From NCBI GenBank assembly GCA_038210445.1, contig JBBQWQ010000001.1:1-64000 (forward strand): a stretch of DNA of 64,000 bases. The letters are read 5' to 3'. Under the pieces are notes generated by a model. The model was not told where the DNA came from. It did not search any database and saw only the letters and a program-made list of their open reading frames with translations. The position numbers and the translations under genes are program-made. Below, one piece after another: positions 17,393-25,536 of the stretch; positions within the stretch are counted from its first letter, which is position 1; every line of letters starts with the position of its first letter. Source of the DNA: JABFRG01 sp038210445. GTDB lineage: Bacteria > Myxococcota_A > Polyangia > Polyangiales > Polyangiaceae.

Positions 17393-17884
17393 ATGCGCAT
17401 CTTTGTCGCTGCAGTCGTTTCTCTGCTCGTCGCTGGGCCCGTTGCGTGCGCGCCCGCCTACGACTCGATGGTCACCGATGACATCCAAGAGCAGCCCCGC
17501 GCGAGCCGCGGCAGCGCACTCGAGGCGGGGTCGCCGCCTGCCGCCCGAGCCGAGGCAGGGGCTCCCGAAGTACTGGCTCCGGCTCGGGTTTCGGTAGCTC
17601 TCGCCGACGGCGAGGACTGCCAAACCGTGAAGTGTCCCGCCGAAGCTCCGTTTCCGGTGGCCTGTGACGTGGTGTTCGAGGGTGGCGACGCTCGGGGCTG
17701 CGTGGCCGCCGCGGCGCGCGCTACCGAAGTCTTCTTCAAGGAGGGAAGCTCGTGCGGGAGCGGCACGGTGCACGGCTGGGTCCAATGCAGCGCGGTCCAG
17801 GGGCAGCTCGACGCCGCGAGCTGCGTTGCCCACGGCAAGAGCGAGCTCCTCCGCGTTTCTGCGCCGAGCGCCTGTCCTCAGTAA
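17393..17884 (+). CDS. Small Cys-containing lipoprotein
   Basis: 163 residues from ATG 17393. GGAGG is immediately adjacent to the ATG, which is unusually close, so the start is uncertain. The signal peptide ends in lipobox PVAC-APA. The mature domain (~75-160) has six or more cysteines ('DGEDCQTVKCPAEAPFPVACDVVF', 'GSSCGSGTVHGWVQC') that could form disulfides. I recognise no family. It is convergent with the cassette A lipoprotein, the stops being five bases apart. Confidence 0.65.
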   Translation: MRIFVAAVVSLLVAGPVACAPAYDSMVTDDIQEQPRASRGSALEAGSPPAARAEAGAPEVLAPARVSVALADGEDCQTVKCPAEAPFPVACDVVFEGGDARGCVAAAARATEVFFKEGSSCGSGTVHGWVQCSAVQGQLDAASCVAHGKSELLRVSAPSACPQ

Positions 17885-17888
17885 GCCG

Positions 17889-19049
17889 CTATCGTGAGCA
17901 GTCGTCAACGCCCCCGTCGCAGCGCAAGTCCAATGCGTCTACGACGCCGCTGAAGCGAGCGGCCACTGTCTGGAATCCGATGGTCAAAGAAATACCGTCG
18001 CATCGTGCCTTGCCTGAGGTGGCCAAGTCTGCATTCGCGCACAGGGTGGCGCGAGCCAGCTCGTACACGGCGTCCCGCCTGCACCCGGTTGCGCTCTCCG
18101 CGAGCGAAAGTGCAGAATCGAGCGTCCACTTGCCCGCCAGAAACCCTTCGGTGACAGCAGGCCCAGCGTCGGTAGGCTGCACTCGGGCCACCAAGCGCGC
18201 CTCGGTGAGAACGAGGCCGGCTGTTCTCAGTTTGGATCCACTCAAGATGCGAAACCCGATACGGATGGGATTGTCGAATGCAGCCACCAGCGTGCCGTTC
18301 GCGACGTACGCTCCACGTTTCGAGTAGATCGAAGCTGCGATTCCGCCGTCGGGGCTGCTGGTGCTCACCGTATCGCGCTCGAGTAGCCAGGAGTCGGTAT
18401 CGTCGAAGCGGGGTGGCGGGTCGCCAGGGCCGCCGTCGCCCCCCGCAAGATGAACGCCATTCAAGAGGTCCACCTTGACGTCGGGATCGTCGCGTTCGTT
18501 GTTGTACCCCGTCACCTGAACGAGGAGCGCAAGGCGTCCTGCGCGGATGGCATCGTTCAAGGGCGCGTCTCCCAAAATAAAGCTGGTGGCGACGTCTCGT
18601 ACCAAGGCGCGAGACTGGCGATCGACGCCGCCGGGGTCGTCGCAGAGCGAAGTGGTCGCGCGTGGATTCTCGCACGCGCCGGGGTCGGGCAGGGAGAGCG
18701 GCGAGCACGTGCAAAGGCCGTCTAGATCGAGGCCGGTCGGAGCTCCACCATCCTCGGGGAGCTCGATGCTGATTCGCGAGAGAATGGCCACCGATTGTGT
18801 GGCCTCCAAACCTGCCGCGCCGCTCGGTCGTGGCGGCGGCCGCGTGAGCACGCACCCCGGGGTCCGCGCGTCGCCTGTCGCTGCATCACCTGCGTCCAAG
18901 GGATCCGGAGATGCAGCGTCGGCGGCTTCGCAGGGGGCGGTGAAGCAGTCGAACGAATTCAGCGCGGAACAGCTGGTAACTACCCCGGCCGAGAGCGCAC
19001 AAACCAGCCCGATGCTTCGAACCAGAAAAGAGCGCGAGCGCGCAGCCAT
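17889..19049 (-). CDS. Cassette A lipoprotein, paralogue of the protein at 45336
   Basis: 386 residues. Lipobox VTSC-SAL is followed by 'NSFDCFTAPCEA' and an Asp/Ala linker. The body shares with the 45336 protein a set of landmarks: 'GCVLTRPPPRPSG', 'GLDLDGLCTC', 'LPDPGAC', 'GGVDRQSRAL', 'LLVQVTGYN', 'CDGISLTIGF' and the ending 'GGVDDCSR'. No known domain is recognised. Its ATG overlaps the stop of the PEGA-like gene (TGATG), so it is the last gene of a coupled kinase > PEGA-like > lipoprotein operon. It is probably an envelope output or sensor component of that kinase system. Confidence 0.75.
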   Translation of the reverse strand: MAARSRSFLVRSIGLVCALSAGVVTSCSALNSFDCFTAPCEAADAASPDPLDAGDAATGDARTPGCVLTRPPPRPSGAAGLEATQSVAILSRISIELPEDGGAPTGLDLDGLCTCSPLSLPDPGACENPRATTSLCDDPGGVDRQSRALVRDVATSFILGDAPLNDAIRAGRLALLVQVTGYNNERDDPDVKVDLLNGVHLAGGDGGPGDPPPRFDDTDSWLLERDTVSTSSPDGGIAASIYSKRGAYVANGTLVAAFDNPIRIGFRILSGSKLRTAGLVLTEARLVARVQPTDAGPAVTEGFLAGKWTLDSALSLAESATGCRRDAVYELARATLCANADLATSGKARCDGISLTIGFQTVAARFSGVVDALDLRCDGGVDDCSR

Positions 19050-19873
19050 CAAAAGGTTCCCCAGCGCGCCGCGTGCGACGTGTGCGCCGCGTGCGACGTG
19101 GTGCCGCTCGACGACAAGCTTCGCGCGACGAAGTAGATGCCGACGGCAGCCAAGATGAGGCCTACCGGCACCAGCACATCGCCGATCACCAACTGCGTCT
19201 TGGCCCTGCGTACGTCGGCCTCTGCGCATCGGTTTTGCTTGGCGCAGCCGTCTGCCAGATCGTCGTGGCCAACCTGCCCCAGCCCCCACGAAACGGCACC
19301 CGCAGCGGCGGTTCCCACTCCGCCCATCGTGAGCAAGAGACCGGGCCAGAGGGGTGGGCTTTTCGCCGGGGGAACGGTGAGCGGCGGCGAGGCGCTGGGT
19401 AACGGAGCAAGGCGCACCGTCACGGCTTTCCTCTTTTCGCCCTGCACGACCACGAAAGTCTGCGCTTGCTCCTTGCCGTCGACCCTCATGACCACCCGAT
19501 GCGCCCCAGGGTCGAGTGCGATGGGCATGCCGTCGAAGGGAGTGACCGCATTGCCGTCGACCTCCGCCTCGCCCCGAACCACCTCATCGCCGTTCGCGCC
19601 GAACACCCGAAAGAGCACCGAAGGGGTTTCTTCCTCCACCTGAGAGAGCCACGAGAGGCAGTCTGCGCGAATCTGCGCGGGGCACACAATTTGTGCACAC
19701 TGCACGAATCCCTTTCGGGCTTCCTTGAGCTTGCCACTCGAGCGAGACCTTTGCGCTTGCTCTGCGCTCTGCGCGCAGGAGCTCTTGGCCGTGGGGTTTG
19801 GCTCGGCGGCGCCGGTAGAGCTCGCCCAACCCAGGCCCGCCAAGAGCGAAAGCCCGCGAAGCGGCCGCATCAT
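19049..19873 (-). CDS. Cassette A PEGA-like periplasmic protein with two C-terminal membrane helices
   Basis: 274 residues from ATG 19873, whose last bases overlap the kinase stop (ATGA); ATG 19870 is an alternative. A cleavable signal peptide precedes a helical Cys-containing segment ('GKLKEARKGFVQCAQ...CPAQIRADCLSWLSQ') like a single TPR. A PEGA-type beta module follows ('VTPFDGMPIALDPGAHRVVM', 'QTFVVVQGEKRKAVTV'). Two hydrophobic helices come next ('LLLTMGGVGTAAAGAV' and 'LVIGDVLVPVGLILAAVGI'). The tail contains 'SHAAHTSHAAR', encoded by a short DNA repeat. It pairs with the kinase by position and by duplication with the protein at 46489. Confidence 0.78.
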   Translation of the reverse strand: MMRPLRGLSLLAGLGWASSTGAAEPNPTAKSSCAQSAEQAQRSRSSGKLKEARKGFVQCAQIVCPAQIRADCLSWLSQVEEETPSVLFRVFGANGDEVVRGEAEVDGNAVTPFDGMPIALDPGAHRVVMRVDGKEQAQTFVVVQGEKRKAVTVRLAPLPSASPPLTVPPAKSPPLWPGLLLTMGGVGTAAAGAVSWGLGQVGHDDLADGCAKQNRCAEADVRRAKTQLVIGDVLVPVGLILAAVGIYFVARSLSSSGTTSHAAHTSHAARWGTF

Positions 19874-21258
19874 TCGAAGCATTCCAATCGGTATACGCGA
19901 ACCCCTGTGGAATCCACAGTATATGGAGGATTGCATCCGGCGACCTGCCGCGCGGGTTCCGTCGGGCGCGCGCGTACGACGCCGGTCCGGGGCGCCTTTC
20001 GCCCCGCGCTCGTCGCCAGGGGCGCTAGAGGCGCCTCGGCTCCCTCCGCGCCCGAGGAAGACGAAGCCGCCACCGGAGTTGGAACGGGCTCCGCCGTTGC
20101 TGGAGCCTCCGCCGCCGTCGCGGCAGCGTCTGCGCGCGCGCCCGGCTGCAGCAACCACAGCACCAGCGCTGCGGCGGCTGCGACGGCCGCCGCCGTCAAC
20201 ATCGTCCGAGATCGCTTGGCCTGGGGCGGCACCGCGCTCAGCATCACCAGCGTTCCGGTGACGGGCGTCGTCTGCGAGCTCGGCGGGGGCGCAGGAGCTT
20301 CTACCCCCGGCGCGGCCGGCGCCAGGCATGCGTCTGCTTCGTGTGCCGCGAGCTGCAGAGCGCGCTCCTCCAGGCGAGGGCCGCACGCGCCGTTCAGGTA
20401 CGCCGCAACTGCCGTGTGCGAGGCCGGGACGCCCGTTGCCATCAGCGCCTCTCGCATTTCGCCCGCACTCCCGAAACGCGCATCGGGGGCTCGCGCCAGC
20501 GCACGCATGACCACCGCGTCGAGCTCGGTCGACAGCCCCGAGCGAATCGTACTCGGCGCAACGATGTTTTGGGAGATGAGCTGCGAGAGCACCGTCGATT
20601 CATGCTCTGCGTCGAACAGGTGGCGTCCGGTCAGGCATTCCCAGAGCACGACGCCCATCGCAAACACGTCGCTTCGGAGCGACGTCTCGCCGCCGGCTTG
20701 CTCCGGCGCCATGTATCGTAGCTTGCCTTTCACCACCCCGGTCGCGGTGACCTGCCCCCTTCCGAGCGCTTTGGCGATCCCAAAGTCGGTGAGCCGAGCC
20801 AGCCCGTCGGTGCCGATGAGGATGTTGTCGGGAGCAACGTCGCGATGAACGAGTCCAAGGTGCTCGCCGCTGGGCCCCCGTGCCTGATGCGCTGCCTGAA
20901 GACCCGCCAGCGCGTCGCTCACGATTGCCGTGCAGATTGGGAGCGGCAGGCCACTGCTCGACGTCTTGAGCACGCCCGCCAGTGACTCCCCGTGAATGTA
21001 TTCCATGACGGCAAAGATGTTGCCGTCGGACGCCACGAGATCACGGATGGGAACGGCATGACGGGACTCGATGCGCGCCCCGAGACGAGCCTCCTCCGCC
21101 AACATCGACGCAAATCGAGGGTCTGTCGCGAGGAACTCATGAAGCTTCTTGATCGCAACGCGGCGCCCGCTCTCAAGGTCGGTCCCGGCGAATACCGTCG
21201 CGGTCCCTCCGCGCCCGACTTCACAGTGAATCACGTAGTGCCCGAAGTGGCGAGACAT
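19870..21258 (-). CDS. Cassette A Ser/Thr kinase with extracytoplasmic CNPPYTVD tail
   Basis: 462 residues. The Hanks kinase domain (~8-275) is complete: 'VGRGGTATVF', 'VAIKKLH', 'LVHRDVAPDNIL', 'LTDFGIAK', 'YMAPEQAGG'. A Pro-rich juxtamembrane region leads to one helix ('MLTAAAVAAAAALVLWLL'), then a ~90-residue Ala/Pro/Ser linker outside the membrane ending in 'CNPPYTVD', 'GVRVYR' and 'EC'. The same tail occurs in the kinase at 47328, with two cysteines that could form a disulfide. First gene of the coupled operon running to 17889. FHA proteins encoded nearby are plausible readers of its phosphorylation. Confidence 0.9.
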   Translation of the reverse strand: MSRHFGHYVIHCEVGRGGTATVFAGTDLESGRRVAIKKLHEFLATDPRFASMLAEEARLGARIESRHAVPIRDLVASDGNIFAVMEYIHGESLAGVLKTSSSGLPLPICTAIVSDALAGLQAAHQARGPSGEHLGLVHRDVAPDNILIGTDGLARLTDFGIAKALGRGQVTATGVVKGKLRYMAPEQAGGETSLRSDVFAMGVVLWECLTGRHLFDAEHESTVLSQLISQNIVAPSTIRSGLSTELDAVVMRALARAPDARFGSAGEMREALMATGVPASHTAVAAYLNGACGPRLEERALQLAAHEADACLAPAAPGVEAPAPPPSSQTTPVTGTLVMLSAVPPQAKRSRTMLTAAAVAAAAALVLWLLQPGARADAAATAAEAPATAEPVPTPVAASSSSGAEGAEAPLAPLATSAGRKAPRTGVVRARPTEPARQVAGCNPPYTVDSTGVRVYRLECFE

Positions 21259-21414
21259 CAGGCCCTACAGTAGCTCCATCGCTTCGGGCGTGCGAGCAGG
21301 CCTGCCCCTACACCTGGCCTGGCAGGACCGACGGATGGGCCTCCCAATCTGTGAGCGCATGTGGGCAACGCCTCGCGACCGCGTCGCTCACCCCCGCAGC
21401 GCGCCATTCTGCGT

Positions 21415-21846
21415 TCACTGGCAGATGAAGCAAGCCTGACGGCAGTCGGAGATCGACGCGCACGCGGTACCAGCGATCACGCTTCGACCATTCGGCTGCG
21501 TTCCCGTTGCGGTGCACTCACAGGCTCCGTTGGTGCACTGGAACGATTGCTGATAGCCGCCCGCGCAGTCTTCCGGCCGGTTGCTCGCGCCGCCCGCGCC
21601 GCTCGACGAGGATGAGGATGAAGAAGACGTTGGCCCGCCGCTGGTGCTGCTTCCGCTTGCGGGCGGCTTCGGATCTCCGCTCGGTGCCTCGGCGGGGGCG
21701 CTGCCGCCCGAAGACGTGGAAGCGCCGCCCGCGCCCGAGATGTCGGACCCAGCACCCCCTCCCGTCGGTGCGTCGGCAGAGCTGCAGGCTACCGATGAAG
21801 ATGCGAGAGCTCCCGACGCCAGCAGACCGAGGATGAGGTTTTTCAT
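21415..21846 (-). CDS. Ser/Gly-rich lipoprotein with small Cys-rich C-terminus
   Basis: 143 residues from ATG 21846. Signal peptide and lipobox SVAC-SSA, then a long Ser/Gly/Pro linker with a poly-Ser run (~75-95). The last ~45 residues contain eight cysteines ('DCAGGYQQSFQC', 'GACECTATG', 'CASISDCRQACFICQ'), probably a compact disulfide knot displayed on a flexible stalk. No family is recognised. It is divergent from the Cys-rich lipoprotein cluster at 22254 across a region that holds two oppositely oriented GTGAGAA boxes. Confidence 0.7.
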   Translation of the reverse strand: MKNLILGLLASGALASSSVACSSADAPTGGGAGSDISGAGGASTSSGGSAPAEAPSGDPKPPASGSSTSGGPTSSSSSSSSSGAGGASNRPEDCAGGYQQSFQCTNGACECTATGTQPNGRSVIAGTACASISDCRQACFICQ

Positions 21847-21943
21847 GGTGACAGGCTCTTTCAAGCCTCGTGCCACGAACTTCGCACGTACCGATGCGTG
21901 CGTGGGCCGTGCCTCCCACGCGCGCGGCTGGGGCACGGCGCAG

Positions 21944-21962
21944 GTGAGAAGCATTGCTTCCC
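21944..21962 (+). promoter_or_regulatory. GTGAGAA-N7-TTCCC box (copy 5)
   Basis: Reads GTGAGAAGCATTGCTTCCC, containing the perfect inverted repeat GAAGC-ATT-GCTTC. It lies 98 bp upstream of the start at 21846. Confidence 0.6.
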
Positions 21963-22156
21963 GCCAGTCCGACCGCCCGGATTGCCGCGCAGCTTGGCCG
22001 GGGCGCCCGACGAGGTCTGCGCTTCGTCGCTTCCCTGCTGCCCACGGAATGTTCGTACCCGGCGACTGTCGAGCACTTCCGTACTCGGTAGAACGGCGTC
22101 ACCGGCGAAAGGATCGTTGCATGGATCCGATGGGAGAGAAGCTCGCGCGAGCCGCT

Positions 22157-22175
22157 GGGAAGATCGCCTTCTCAC
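22157..22175 (-). promoter_or_regulatory. GTGAGAA-N7-TTCCC box (copy 6)
   Basis: On the minus strand it reads GTGAGAAGGCGATCTTCCC, with inverted repeat GAAG/CTTC. It lies 79 bp upstream of the Cys-rich lipoprotein start at 22254. Confidence 0.6.
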
Positions 22176-22253
22176 GCGGTGAGGGCGAGCGCAACGCCAT
22201 GCACACGGTTGGCGCGGCGGCGACTTGGATCGCCTCTTGCGGAAGGACATGTC

Positions 22254-23225
22254 ATGCCGCGAAGCAATTACCGATCTCTGGTCCTCACGGGTACGCTGGT
22301 CCTCGGCGCCCCTGTCGGGCTCACCCTCGCGGCCTGTACTCTGGGTAGCGACACGTACATTTATGCGAGCGAGGCCAACAGCACCGGAGGCAAGTCGAAA
22401 GATGCCTCGGCCGGCTCCGAGGCGGCGGCGACCACCCCAACAGCCGACGTCGCATGCTTCGAGAAAGTCGACTTCGGGGCCCTGACCCCGTGCGGGGGCG
22501 GCGCCGGCCACTGCTTCGAGGCCGCCCGCGCGCCGTTGCAGGGGCTCCTGGTTCCCTGCGCCAAAGCCGGTGAAGTCTGCGTTCCCGACGAGGCGCTCTT
22601 GGCCACCGGCGGCACCCTCAAGGCCTGCACCTCCATCATCGGGCCTGGCGGCTGCATTACCTCGGCACTGTTGCCCAAGCTCGACGAACAGAAGTCGGTG
22701 CTCACGCGCGACGTTTGTGAAGTGGGCCAGTTGTGCGCTCCGTGCACCGACCCTACCAATGGCAACGCGCCCACTCCCTTCTGCCAGCCCATTGGCGCTT
22801 ACAAGACCAAGAGCGGCCAAGCCGGCTGCGCAGGAACAGGGCCGAGCCCTAGCGGAGGGAACGACGCCGGGAGGCCGCCCGAGGGGTGCTGCACGACCGG
22901 CGGAACCAGTCGAGGTGTATGCGTGCCGCCCGCAGCAATTTCGCCCGCCGGATACCAGGGAACAGCGACCCGAGGCAGCTGCAGCGATACGACCAACCGC
23001 TGCGAGCCGGCTGCTCTGGCAAAGAATGCTCCGGTGCGCTGCACGTCTACGTATCCCTCGGCAAAGGCGGGAAAGGCCGGCGTCTGTCTCGATACTTGCT
23101 TTTTCGACGCCTTCTTCGATGCGGCCTGGAAGCCGCTGGTTACGCAGACCAAAGACTGTGCTGCGAGTGAGCTGTGTATTCCCTGCGACGCGCTCCTCGC
23201 CGGAACGCCCGGGTGCGGACCGTGA
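22254..23225 (+). CDS. Cys-rich lipoprotein, tandem paralogue 1 of 3
   Basis: 323 residues from ATG 22254 (GGAAGGA upstream). Lipobox LAAC-TLG. The body follows a scheme shared by all three genes: 'FEKVDFGALTPCGGGAGHCF', 'GEVCVPDEALL', 'LKACTSIIGPGGC', 'RDVCEVGQLCAPCTDPTNG', 'GVCLDTCFF' and 'ELCIPCDALLAGTPGC'. The spacing implies many disulfides. The function is unknown. The stop overlaps the GTG start of the next paralogue (GTGA), so translation is coupled. It heads a cluster that probably extends to 25444. Confidence 0.78.
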   Translation: MPRSNYRSLVLTGTLVLGAPVGLTLAACTLGSDTYIYASEANSTGGKSKDASAGSEAAATTPTADVACFEKVDFGALTPCGGGAGHCFEAARAPLQGLLVPCAKAGEVCVPDEALLATGGTLKACTSIIGPGGCITSALLPKLDEQKSVLTRDVCEVGQLCAPCTDPTNGNAPTPFCQPIGAYKTKSGQAGCAGTGPSPSGGNDAGRPPEGCCTTGGTSRGVCVPPAAISPAGYQGTATRGSCSDTTNRCEPAALAKNAPVRCTSTYPSAKAGKAGVCLDTCFFDAFFDAAWKPLVTQTKDCAASELCIPCDALLAGTPGCGP

Positions 23226-24037
23226 CAGCTCGGCGCCTACGAGCCCCCTTCGCTGTCGCGGCGCACGGGTTGCTGATGCTTGCTTGCTCGGTCGGCGAAA
23301 CCAATACCGAGCTCCTCGAGATCGCCGCGCGCAAACCAAAAACCGATACGCAGTGCACGTCTCCTTTTGCATCGCCCGACCTGAGCAAGCTCACCTCCTG
23401 CGGTCAGGGAAGGGGGCACTGCTTCGACAGCACGAAGACCTCCTTCGGAAACGTAGATGCGTGCGCCGACGGAAGCGCTTGCTTGCCCAACAAGGTTCTC
23501 GTCGCCAACGGGCGCCCCCTCAGAGGCTGTACCTTCTACCTGAAGGACCAGCCAGGCGCGTGCGTGAGCCTGCTGAAAGTGGATGTTCGGAAGAACAAAG
23601 ACTCTTTGAAACAGGACGTCTGCGACGCCGACGAGCGATGCGTGCCGTGCGTCAACCCCACCAACGGGGAAAGCACCCAGGTGTGCACGCCCACCGGCGT
23701 TCACGAACGCTCTTGCGCGTCGTCTGCGGCGGAGGACGACACCGCTTCGTGCTGCGGCGGCCTGGGCACCTGCATTCGCGAAGACGCCGTCCCCGGCGGC
23801 TCCGAAGGCAAGCTCGATGGCCTTGGATGCCCGAGTGAACAAGTCTGCGCGCCTCGCTCGCTGGTCGACGGCGAGCCGGTAAAGTGCCATGCCGCGGGCC
23901 TCTCGGGCGTCTGCTTGGGAATCTGCTTCGCCAAGCAACTCGCCGGCGCAAAATCCGTTTTTCGCGGCGACTGCGGCCCTGCGCAGGTTTGCCTCCCTTG
24001 CGCAATCGGAAGCAGCCAAGACGTTCCCGGATGTTGA
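23222..24037 (+). CDS. Cys-rich lipoprotein, tandem paralogue 2 of 3
   Basis: 271 residues from GTG 23222, which overlaps the previous stop. A short signal sequence has lipobox MLAC-SVG. It keeps the shared landmarks 'LSKLTSCGQGRGHCF', 'SACLPNKVLV', 'DVCDADERCVPCVNPTNGE', 'GVCLGICF', 'QVCLPCAIG' and the terminal 'DVPGC'. It is the most divergent of the three. No enzyme motif is seen. A longer frame begins upstream but overlaps paralogue 1 and has no signal peptide at its start. Confidence 0.72.
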   Translation: MTARRLRAPFAVAAHGLLMLACSVGETNTELLEIAARKPKTDTQCTSPFASPDLSKLTSCGQGRGHCFDSTKTSFGNVDACADGSACLPNKVLVANGRPLRGCTFYLKDQPGACVSLLKVDVRKNKDSLKQDVCDADERCVPCVNPTNGESTQVCTPTGVHERSCASSAAEDDTASCCGGLGTCIREDAVPGGSEGKLDGLGCPSEQVCAPRSLVDGEPVKCHAAGLSGVCLGICFAKQLAGAKSVFRGDCGPAQVCLPCAIGSSQDVPGC

Positions 24038-24066
24038 AACGTCATTCTCACAAGAAAGAAGCCCCA

Positions 24067-24924
24067 ATGCATCATCACCGTTTTCTCCCTCTCGCCGCTT
24101 CCGTCCTCGTGGTGGCCGCACCCATCGTCGCCGGATGCGCTACCGACGTCGAGGAGGACGCCGCAGCCTCCGCCAGCGCGCTCGACTCGTGCTTCACCGC
24201 CGTCGACCTTACCAAGCTCACCGCTTGCGGCGACGGGAAGGGCCATTGCTATGCGAAAGATCGCGCGCCTCTCGCCGACAACTTGACAGCCTGCGCCAAC
24301 GCGGCAGACGTCTGCGTGCCCGACGAAGTTCTGAACGCCGCAGGGAAAACGCTGAAGGGTTGCACCTCCATCGTGGGGGCCGGGGGTTGCGTCACCTCGG
24401 CGCTCATACCGGACCTGGAGAAGAACAAGTCGTACCTCAAGCAAGACGTTTGCGATGCAGGCCAGCTGTGCACCCCGTGCGCCGACCCCACCAAGGGAAA
24501 TGCGGCCACCCCGTTCTGTAAGCCCATTGGCGCCTACAAAACCGCCGACAAGGAGCTGAGCTGCAGCACCGGTGGCGTCTTGCCCAAGCCTCCGCCGCCG
24601 CCCGCTGCGCTCTGTTGCACATCGAAAGCGGGTAGCAGCAACGGAACGTGTTTGGCCGAGACCGCAGTTCCCGAGAAGAACCGCAAAGACGCGAAGCAAG
24701 ACACCTGCTCGAGCGGCGAAAAGTGCGTCCCCACGGCGTTCCTGGCAGGCAAGCCGGTCGCATGCAAGCCGGGGCTCGTGGGCGGAAAAGGCGTTTGTCT
24801 CGACAAATGCTTCAATGGCATGCTCGGGCTCGCTTCCGTGGTGCTCGGTCGCGATGTCTGCGAAGAGACCGAAGCTTGCATCCCCTGTAGCTTCGCACCC
24901 TCCGGTACCCCCGGCTGCAGCTAA
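24067..24924 (+). CDS. Cys-rich lipoprotein, tandem paralogue 3 of 3
   Basis: 285 residues from ATG 24067, 29 bp after paralogue 2. Lipobox VAGC-ATD. It closely resembles paralogue 1: 'LTKLTACGDGKGHCY', 'VCVPDEVLNAAGKTLKGC', 'DVCDAGQLCTPCADPTKGN', 'FCKPIGAYKT', 'GVCLDKCFNG' and 'ACIPCSFAPSGTPGC'. A poly-Pro insert ('KPPPPPAALCC') lies mid-protein. Like its neighbours it is probably an exported, disulfide-bonded surface protein of unknown role. Confidence 0.76.
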   Translation: MHHHRFLPLAASVLVVAAPIVAGCATDVEEDAAASASALDSCFTAVDLTKLTACGDGKGHCYAKDRAPLADNLTACANAADVCVPDEVLNAAGKTLKGCTSIVGAGGCVTSALIPDLEKNKSYLKQDVCDAGQLCTPCADPTKGNAATPFCKPIGAYKTADKELSCSTGGVLPKPPPPPAALCCTSKAGSSNGTCLAETAVPEKNRKDAKQDTCSSGEKCVPTAFLAGKPVACKPGLVGGKGVCLDKCFNGMLGLASVVLGRDVCEETEACIPCSFAPSGTPGCS

Positions 24925-24946
24925 CCAACACTCCAAAGAGGTGTTT

Positions 24947-25444
24947 ATGAATATCGAAAATCCGTCGGCGGCGAGCTCGTCGCTCGCTTCACCTGTGGTT
25001 ATCGCTCACTTGTACACCGCAATCGGGACCCGAAATATTTCTGCGGTAGATTCTTGCTATGCGCCCAATGCGACGTTTTGCGATGGAATGTTCGGGTTGC
25101 TCGAGCGTCCAGAGATGCTTGCAATGTGGGAGCATCTCTTCGCCACGTTGCTCGCCCAGGCTACGGTGCAGGTAACGGATGCAGCTACCGTTCATACCGA
25201 TGGGCGCGTGGTCTGGACTGCCGCGTACACGTTTCCCGGAACCGGCCGACCGGTCCACAATGTCATCTACGCGGAGCTCCAGTTCGAGAACGGACTGATC
25301 TCGTCGCACCGCGAGCAGTTCGACATGACGAGCTGGATTCAGCAGGCGATCGGCATGGATGCTGCCTTGGCCGCTGCGCCCCAAACGCAGGCTCACATCC
25401 GCCATCAGGCGCGCGCCCAGCTCCTGGGTGGTCGCCCCCGCTGA
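24947..25444 (+). CDS. SnoaL-like/NTF2-fold protein
   Basis: 165 residues from ATG 24947 with AGAGG upstream. No signal peptide. 'VIAHLYTAIGTRNISAVDSCYAPNATFCDGMF' and 'VVWTAAYTFPGTGRPVHNVIYAELQFENGLISSHREQFDM' are typical of the SnoaL/ketosteroid-isomerase-like fold: a cone of helices and a sheet that binds small hydrophobic ligands. Whether it is catalytic is unclear. It lies 22 bp downstream of the Cys-rich lipoprotein cluster and is probably co-transcribed, although it should be cytoplasmic. Confidence 0.72.
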   Translation: MNIENPSAASSSLASPVVIAHLYTAIGTRNISAVDSCYAPNATFCDGMFGLLERPEMLAMWEHLFATLLAQATVQVTDAATVHTDGRVVWTAAYTFPGTGRPVHNVIYAELQFENGLISSHREQFDMTSWIQQAIGMDAALAAAPQTQAHIRHQARAQLLGGRPR

Positions 25445-25536
25445 CCTTCCGCTGACCCCGCGTCCGTTGGGAGGACCGTCGCCCAAGGGAAGTGCTTGTC
25501 AGGCACTTCCTCGAGCGGCTCCGGGCCTTGGTAGCA

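Larger units (their letters stand above)
21847..22253. other. Divergent intergenic region with two GTGAGAA boxes
   Basis: About 400 bp between the Ser-rich lipoprotein start at 21846 and the Cys-rich lipoprotein start at 22254. It contains one box on each strand (21944-21962 plus and 22157-22175 minus) placed 98 and 79 bp from the nearest start codon. No gene is supported inside. It is the only region here with two copies. Confidence 0.5.
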
